Source: Sutterella sp. (lineage in GTDB: Bacteria; Pseudomonadota; Gammaproteobacteria; Burkholderiales; Burkholderiaceae_F). From it: a stretch of DNA of 28,837 nucleotides. The DNA is taken from positions 1-28,837 of the forward strand of contig JAHHRH010000018.1 of the NCBI GenBank assembly GCA_020025915.1, written 5' to 3'. Under the pieces are notes generated by a model. The model did no database searches. It was not told the DNA's origin and saw only the letters and a list, made by a program, of their open reading frames with translations. Both the position numbers and the translations under genes were made by a program. This document shows, piece by piece, positions 24,011 to 28,837 of the stretch. Position 1 is the stretch's first letter; every line of letters starts with the position of its first letter.

Positions 24011-27000
24011 GTGCCAAGCCTAAATGATTTGATGACAACTTCTGCTTATCCTTTTTATGCCTATTGGAATGGCGAACAAGTCTCTGACTTGTGGACGACC
24101 ATTGCTGCGCTTACTTCAACCCAAGACTACCGAACACTTCTCATTTGTGTGGCAGTCTTTGGTTTTTTGTCTGTCATGATTGGGGCGGCGGTACGCTATC
24201 GCGGTCAGGATGCCCTTACATGGTTTGCGACCACCATTGTGCTTTTTAGTGTGGCCTTTGTCCCTCGCGTCAACATCAATGTACTTGATGTCCGTGGGGG
24301 CTATACCCAAGTGATTAATGATGTACCAATCGGCATTGGTTGGCCAGCCTCGACTATTTCGCGCGTCTCCTATTGGCTCACGCAAACCTTTGAAACCGCT
24401 TTTAATGACGTTGATGCGACAAGCTACACGCGCTTTGGGATGGCGTTCCCTCAACGTGTTGTGACCTCCGTGTTGTCAGTTAAACCCATCACTGAGTATG
24501 GGCGTGTGTCGTTGGTCAATTTTTCTGAACGCTGTGTTGTCCCAGAAATTCTAGATAATCCGACCAAGCGTCAGGCCTTAATGACGGCGTCTGACATTTA
24601 TGCGCTCGTATCGTCTGATGGCTGGGTGAATCCCGCTCGTCGCGTGATGATTGGCGACAAAGTGCAATCGTGCCCAGAAGCACTCAAGACCCTTTACGAT
24701 GCGCTACATAACCATGAGTTACCAGCGCTTGAAAGCATGTTGGTGAATCAACTCAGTCTCAATGCCGATGATGTGGTATCTGGCTCAGTTCGCGCTGCAA
24801 TTCCGAACGCTGAAAGCGTGATGCTTGGCGTCTCTCGTAGTCTCACTGAATCATTACGGCAGTCTGTCATGATGGCGGCCATTCCTCAAGCCACTATGAA
24901 TACTGCGGCTAAAGCCGGACAAGCGCCATTGTCTGCAGCAGTTGCCATGGCACGTGCGCAAGGCAATTTAGCCTCTGAAATCAACTACCGAACGCTCTCT
25001 GAAATGGCGAAGTCAGCGTTGCCAAAACTACGTAATTTGCTTGAATTTATTGTGATCGGACTTTTTCCGATTACATTCTTGCTTGCGATTGGTTTAGGTA
25101 CAAGTGGCATCGTCGTGATTCGAGCCTACTTTACCCTACTCATTTCAGTGAGTCTTTGGGCGCCCATTACGTCAATCATGAATTACCTCATGATTCATGT
25201 CGATGCTGAACCCCTCAATCGCTTAGTGGATGCCGCCGGTGGCGTGACCCTTGCTGCCGCCACCATGATTCGTGATAGCGGTGCAACTTCGCAAGCGATG
25301 GCAGGATCCCTTATGTGGCTTGTCCCCATTTTGGCTTATGCCGTTGCTAAGGGTAGCGACATGGCTTTGACATCCATGGCTTCATCAGTCTTAAGTCCAG
25401 CTTCGTCCGCTGCGCAAGCGCAAGGTTCTGCTTTGGCTGCTGGCAATGTTTCTGCTGGTAATGCATCCTTGTCGAACCTCTCTACCAACAACGTGAGTGC
25501 CAATAAGACGGATCTTGGGTCATCTTATACATCACCCAATCAGCATACGACTCGTACGCCTTATGGGGATTGGTCAGCTGACAGATCGACGGGCAATGTT
25601 ACTGCGATGCGTGTGGCTTCGACAGATCTTGGTGTCACAGCGAGTGGTACTTATCTGAAGAACGCTGGTACCACCGAACAAAGTGCTGTTCAAGATGTTC
25701 AACAGCATGCAGAGCAAGCCGGTAAAGCTCAGCAAACGCAGGTTCAAGTTGGTAAAGGTATTGATAGTACCACCGTTAAAAATACAGGTTGGCAGGATAC
25801 GAAGTCCAATGTCGACAACCGTAATGTTACGAATGGGCTTAGTGCTACTGATACCGTGAATCATGGCGGTAATGAAAGCATGAGCCATGGTGGGCAGGCT
25901 AAGGAAGATTTTGGGGTGGGGAATAACGCTCGTTATTCAACGAATTTCAATACTGGGAATTCAGAAGACTTCAAACGTAACGACGTTACTCAGACTGAAT
26001 TCAAAAATACTGATCTGAAAAACCTACAATCCACCGATGACTTTATTAAATCAATTTTCAAATCAGCAATACCAGATTCGAAAGGAAACAAGGTGATAGA
26101 TGCTGATGATCTCGATCCAATTAACAAAAGTCTTCTTAACATTGGCGGTTATTTGGATGGATCAATTAATGGCTCAACTAATAGTTCGAAAACGGAAGGT
26201 ACTAACAATGAGTTCAGAACTGGCTTTATGAAAGGTATTACTGAGAATCGAGCAAATACTGACGGCAATACTCTATTTAAAGGCACAACGAGCACTGATG
26301 GCAAGAATAGTCAACTGTCCGATAAGCATTCAACCAATTTAACAAAGGGAAAAACAGCAGAAAAGAGAACGACTGATAGCTTAGGAAACAACATTACTGA
26401 TGGTAAATCCTATCAAGCCACCGAGCAAAATGGGATTCAAACACAAGTTCAGTTTTCGAACATGGTACGAGATAGAGCGATAACTAAATTTGGTTCGGCT
26501 AGTGATGCACTCGAATCCTTGACTCAAAGCTTTTCTGCTCGCCATGAATTTGGTCAAGAGATTGATCATCTCAATAAAGCGTTAGATCAAATGACAGGGG
26601 ATATTCAAAACAATATTCCAAAGCCTGCAACCCAATTATCGAAGGTTAATGAGCAAGATCTTGAGAAACAGTATGAAGCTGAAAAACGCCCTGTTGATGA
26701 GACTTATCGATATTCCGCCTCACTCAGAGATGAAGAGCGATGGATTGATTTTGACGGAGTTGGCAACCTGAATCCAGTCACACGTGATGAGTTAAATGCT
26801 CAGTACTTGACCCGTGGCTTGTCCATGTTTGCGAGTGACCAATTTTTCAGAGATCAAACTAGCGCGTCTAGTACTGTGATGAGAGCTTATCTCTCTGAAT
26901 TGAAGTATCAATCGCCCGACAAGATCTTTAATCAATTACGAGAAAAAGCAAGTACAGATAAAGATTTTGCCAATCAGATTATCCAGATTGGCAAAAATCA

Positions 27001-27028
27001 AAAACCAAGTTTCTATATAAAGAATTAA
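24011..27028 (+). CDS. traG: TraG, mating-pair stabilisation and assembly protein
   Basis: The product is a 1005-aa inner-membrane protein (F TraG 938 aa), needed through its N-terminal region for pilus assembly and through its C-terminal region for mating-pair stabilisation and entry-exclusion recognition. Predicted spans are at about 37-60, 69-87, three segments within 343-396, and 433-448. From about 460 onward it is hydrophilic and rich in Ser, Asn, Thr and Gly. The start is GTG at 24011 with no strong ribosome-binding site; the ATG at residue 8 is possible. From about residue 645 the coding DNA becomes visibly more AT-rich than the rest of the cluster, suggesting a swapped C-terminal module. 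A convergent small gene follows directly. Confidence 0.93.
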   Translation: MPSLNDLMTTSAYPFYAYWNGEQVSDLWTTIAALTSTQDYRTLLICVAVFGFLSVMIGAAVRYRGQDALTWFATTIVLFSVAFVPRVNINVLDVRGGYTQVINDVPIGIGWPASTISRVSYWLTQTFETAFNDVDATSYTRFGMAFPQRVVTSVLSVKPITEYGRVSLVNFSERCVVPEILDNPTKRQALMTASDIYALVSSDGWVNPARRVMIGDKVQSCPEALKTLYDALHNHELPALESMLVNQLSLNADDVVSGSVRAAIPNAESVMLGVSRSLTESLRQSVMMAAIPQATMNTAAKAGQAPLSAAVAMARAQGNLASEINYRTLSEMAKSALPKLRNLLEFIVIGLFPITFLLAIGLGTSGIVVIRAYFTLLISVSLWAPITSIMNYLMIHVDAEPLNRLVDAAGGVTLAAATMIRDSGATSQAMAGSLMWLVPILAYAVAKGSDMALTSMASSVLSPASSAAQAQGSALAAGNVSAGNASLSNLSTNNVSANKTDLGSSYTSPNQHTTRTPYGDWSADRSTGNVTAMRVASTDLGVTASGTYLKNAGTTEQSAVQDVQQHAEQAGKAQQTQVQVGKGIDSTTVKNTGWQDTKSNVDNRNVTNGLSATDTVNHGGNESMSHGGQAKEDFGVGNNARYSTNFNTGNSEDFKRNDVTQTEFKNTDLKNLQSTDDFIKSIFKSAIPDSKGNKVIDADDLDPINKSLLNIGGYLDGSINGSTNSSKTEGTNNEFRTGFMKGITENRANTDGNTLFKGTTSTDGKNSQLSDKHSTNLTKGKTAEKRTTDSLGNNITDGKSYQATEQNGIQTQVQFSNMVRDRAITKFGSASDALESLTQSFSARHEFGQEIDHLNKALDQMTGDIQNNIPKPATQLSKVNEQDLEKQYEAEKRPVDETYRYSASLRDEERWIDFDGVGNLNPVTRDELNAQYLTRGLSMFASDQFFRDQTSASSTVMRAYLSELKYQSPDKIFNQLREKASTDKDFANQIIQIGKNQKPSFYIKN

Positions 27029-27032
27029 CTTT

Positions 27033-27326
27033 TCAGAATCCCCGGATATAACGTATATATCCCGGGGTCAATCTACGTCTTAGTAATGTAATTCTTGTGC
27101 CTGCTTTATAAACATCTTTTCGACACCAAAACCATTGAATATTAACCAACCATTCCATTAAGGAAGGCTTTGTTTTATGAGAAACGTATTTTCTATAGAA
27201 ATATGGAATTGCTGTCAGTTCAAAAAGCTCAGTGATGTAATAGAAAACACACGCGAATGACCAAGGAAAAATTCTGATGCTATACACAACCGTTGCAGTT
27301 TCACTACGCTCAATTCGAAAAATCAT
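27033..27326 (-). CDS. Small membrane protein convergent with traG, candidate entry-exclusion protein
   Basis: The product is a 97-aa protein of unknown family. AGGAGG five bases before the ATG on the minus strand is the best ribosome-binding site in the window and makes the gene credible. The N-terminal 13-45 region is aromatic and hydrophobic (FPWSFACVFYYITELF) with one or two possible membrane segments. The rest is basic and rich in Trp, Tyr and Arg. It ends four bases from the traG stop. In F and SXT/R391-type elements, small inner-membrane exclusion proteins (TraS, Eex) lie next to traG and recognise its C-terminus. Location, size and membrane character fit this role, but no sequence similarity was recognised, and orientation differs. 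Confidence 0.6.
   Translation of the reverse strand: MIFRIERSETATVVYSIRIFPWSFACVFYYITELFELTAIPYFYRKYVSHKTKPSLMEWLVNIQWFWCRKDVYKAGTRITLLRRRLTPGYIRYIRGF
27040..27067. repeat. GC-clamped hairpin at the traG / minus-strand gene junction
   Basis: CCCCGGATATA (27040-27050) pairs with TATATCCCGGGG (27056-27067) with a single C bulge and a 5-base loop. It lies 11 bases past the traG stop and inside the last codons of the convergent gene. Neither strand shows a following T-run, yet it may limit read-through in both directions. Confidence 0.5.
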
Positions 27327-27331
27327 GACTT

Positions 27332-27337
27332 CCTCCT
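27332..27337 (-). promoter_or_regulatory. Perfect Shine-Dalgarno AGGAGG of the 97-aa minus-strand gene
   Basis: AGGAGG on the minus strand sits five bases upstream of the ATG at 27326 (27324-27326 on the + strand). This is what decides that the minus-strand ORF is a gene and fixes its start. Confidence 0.75.
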
Positions 27338-27414
27338 AATCGGACTAGAAGCTTAACACCAATCAAATTTGAACACATGGTTTTAATTAACAGTTTGTTA
27401 CATTCTTTTTGCCA

Positions 27415-28536
27415 ATGACTTTTGAAGAACTCACACCTATAGCCCAAATCCTGGGTTTTAAATACCTCATTGATGTTCGTGGGATTACGACACCTAACGA
27501 TCTATTCAAAGATAAGCCCACTCAAAGTAAAAGAGACCTATCTGGCGTCTATATGTTGGCCTATAGCGATGGGCAACTCTATGTCGGTCAAACCGTCAAC
27601 ATCAAGCGCCGCTTAGCGCAACACCGTGAGAACGGTTTCGTCATTGACTACTTGGCTTTTAAGCCCTGCTATGGTCTTGAAAAGCGTCGCACCGAAGAAG
27701 CGAAAATCATCGAACAAGCTCGTGGCATGAAGCTCCCATTGACAAACGAAGAACTAGTCATGACCAGCATGCCGATTGACGAGTCCCACTTTGACGACAT
27801 CATTTCGCCTGAAGCCCAAGAAGCATTCATAGGCAATATAGTCAATCACCTCTCGATCAATGGTCAATGGGCGAATCGAATCAAGCATGCCAAACGTACG
27901 ACCCTCGACGACTGGCAACACTTTAAGTTGCTTCCTAAAGCAATGGACATTCTTGCCTTAACCAAGAACTACATCTACTCAACCATCCCCTACCCCGACG
28001 AGACCGTCGATGTTGCCTGGCGCATTCACCTACTTACCAAAGAAAGGCGCTCTATTGAAGAGACCGCCCTTCAAGTTACATGTGGTCGTTACAACGTCCT
28101 TGGCATCTTTTCGTATCCGCAACTCAATCATCAATACTTTGTGAAGATTGCGCTCGCTGCTGACTTCTTTAATGATGCAATGTCACATATGCCTCAAAAG
28201 ACCCCCTTCCCTTGGGCCATCTTTGACTATCCTGAAAAGCCTAAAGAACACACGGTTGACGACATGGAAAACCAAAAGAGCGGACTACATAAACAGCCTG
28301 TAGAAGGCGATTCACCGGCTGTCATTGCTGATCGTACCGTTCGAGAAATTGCATTAGCCGATCCCTCCAACCCGATTTGGATGACCTTTCCATTGGACTC
28401 TTTTGAAGCAACCATTAAGGACACGTCCATCTGCACAGCAGCCGCCATACACAACATTGCCTGTATGCGCGACTGCCTATGCGTTCAGAAGATGACCAAT
28501 AACGAACTGGCCCAATTTTGGGTATTGAACTATTAG
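27415..28536 (+). CDS. GIY-YIG nuclease-domain protein, 373 aa
   Basis: An N-terminal GIY-YIG domain covers roughly residues 40-110. GVY at 44-46 and YVG at 56-58 form the two-strand core, Arg65/Arg66 lie in the following helix, and Glu94/Glu95 or Glu100 could be the metal ligand. The remaining 260 residues match nothing I recognise. They include a Trp-rich segment near 150-170 and a C-terminal helix with several cysteines. This layout (small nuclease domain with a long unknown tail) occurs in homing, repair and accessory proteins of mobile elements, so the cellular role is open. I chose ATG at 27415 over TTG at 27409; no ribosome-binding site is visible. The gene is divergent from the 97-aa gene and ends at a terminator, so it is probably monocistronic. 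Confidence 0.88.
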   Translation: MTFEELTPIAQILGFKYLIDVRGITTPNDLFKDKPTQSKRDLSGVYMLAYSDGQLYVGQTVNIKRRLAQHRENGFVIDYLAFKPCYGLEKRRTEEAKIIEQARGMKLPLTNEELVMTSMPIDESHFDDIISPEAQEAFIGNIVNHLSINGQWANRIKHAKRTTLDDWQHFKLLPKAMDILALTKNYIYSTIPYPDETVDVAWRIHLLTKERRSIEETALQVTCGRYNVLGIFSYPQLNHQYFVKIALAADFFNDAMSHMPQKTPFPWAIFDYPEKPKEHTVDDMENQKSGLHKQPVEGDSPAVIADRTVREIALADPSNPIWMTFPLDSFEATIKDTSICTAAAIHNIACMRDCLCVQKMTNNELAQFWVLNY

Positions 28537-28557
28537 GCCTGTACTAGCAGTACATAT

Positions 28558-28580
28558 AAAACCCTAACGGGTTTTTATTT
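28558..28580 (+). terminator. Rho-independent terminator after the GIY-YIG gene
   Basis: AAAACCC and GGGTTTT form a 7-bp stem with a TAAC loop and a T-rich tail (28572-28580). A smaller hairpin TGTACT/AGTACA (28540-28554) precedes it. It begins about 22 bases after the stop codon. Confidence 0.82.
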
Positions 28581-28633
28581 ACTCTCCTTAGTTTCACTAT
28601 CATTAACCACCTATAGCAATAAACATGAATAAG

Positions 28634-28729
28634 TTAAGTAACCACCTTGGTCGAGACCTTCCATTGGTTGACGATCACAATCAAAGCGAACGGAATGATG
28701 ATTGCGAGAAATTTGACCATGGATTCCAT
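28634..28729 (-). CDS. Possible 31-aa single-span membrane peptide
   Basis: A short ORF on the minus strand reads MESMVKFLAIIIPFALIVIV followed by NQWKVSTKVVT and TAA. It is one hydrophobic helix with a short polar tail. GGA lies close upstream of the second ATG (residue 4), and AAGGA further upstream of the first. Such peptides include type I toxins and small membrane regulators. I cannot tell which, or exclude chance. The overlapping + strand ORF (28625-28807) has no ribosome-binding site and looks like its shadow. Confidence 0.35.
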   Translation of the reverse strand: MESMVKFLAIIIPFALIVIVNQWKVSTKVVT

Positions 28730-28787
28730 GATTTTGTTTTTCCTTTGGTTTTGATTCTTGAGTGTACAAAACCGTTTTATTTAGGGT

Positions 28788-28816
28788 GTCAGAAATTTCG
28801 GGTCTAAGGATATAAT
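28788..28816 (+). promoter_or_regulatory. Possible promoter at the right edge
   Basis: A perfect TATAAT (28811-28816) lies near the window end, with only a poor -35 match about 17 bases upstream (around 28788-28793). It would drive a rightward gene outside the window. Confidence 0.3.
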
Positions 28817-28837
28817 CGGAGCCTCTAATCCGGGCTT

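Noticed and set aside
28625..28807. 60-codon plus-strand ORF at the right end
   Set aside because: No Shine-Dalgarno sequence and no recognisable features; the opposite strand has a more coherent membrane peptide.
1..28837. CRISPR array, tRNA, rRNA or insertion sequence
   Set aside because: No regularly spaced direct repeats, no cloverleaf-like sequence and no transposase-like ORF were seen.

Overview
The window holds most of the mating-pair-formation part of an F-type (MPF-F, type IV secretion) conjugation system, read left to right on the + strand from about 3.2 to 27.0 kb, with accessory genes on both sides. The gene set, signal peptides, lipoprotein box and secretin/VirB10-type subunits show a Gram-negative proteobacterium; base composition is roughly balanced in the transfer genes. 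No taxonomic marker is present, so a finer placement would be a guess. No relaxase, coupling protein, oriT, integrase or replication gene is visible, so a plasmid cannot be told from an integrative element.

Layout. 1-1.3 kb: AT-rich left flank with a two-gene minus-strand unit of unknown function and a 23-bp palindrome. 1.3-2.2 kb: minus-strand ADP-ribosylglycohydrolase with its terminator. 2.2-3.2 kb: long AT-rich non-coding region with paired palindromes 32 bp apart, which are candidate operators for the transfer cluster. 3.2-3.8 kb: traA (pilin) and traL, closed by a strong terminator. 3.9-27.0 kb: traE, traK, traB, traV, traC, a very large Lys/Ala-rich TrbI-like protein, an unknown 465-aa cytoplasmic protein, traU, traW, trbC, a TraN N-half-like protein, traN, a small TrbE-position membrane ORF, traF, traH, traG. 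27.0-27.3 kb: a minus-strand 97-aa membrane protein with an excellent ribosome-binding site, a candidate entry-exclusion gene. 27.4-28.5 kb: GIY-YIG nuclease-domain protein with terminator. 28.6-28.8 kb: a tiny minus-strand membrane ORF and a promoter-like edge.

How the genes fit together, from knowledge of the F family: TraA is the pilus subunit; TraL, TraE, TraG, TraB and TraC form the inner-membrane and ATPase part; TraV, TraK and TraB form the envelope-spanning core; TraU, TraW, TrbC, TraF and TraH handle pilus extension and retraction; TraN stabilises mating pairs at the recipient surface; TraG also serves mating-pair stabilisation and exclusion.

Departures from the F plan that deserve attention: TraN is divided into two consecutive signal-peptide-bearing genes lying in one reading frame across an amber codon. 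The second carries eight copies of a four-cysteine module. The TrbI position holds an 825-aa protein with an H1-like basic tail. A 465-aa unknown protein is translationally coupled into the operon. traU precedes traW. Genes that follow non-coding gaps lack Shine-Dalgarno sequences, whereas most genes packed against an upstream gene have one or are coupled to it.
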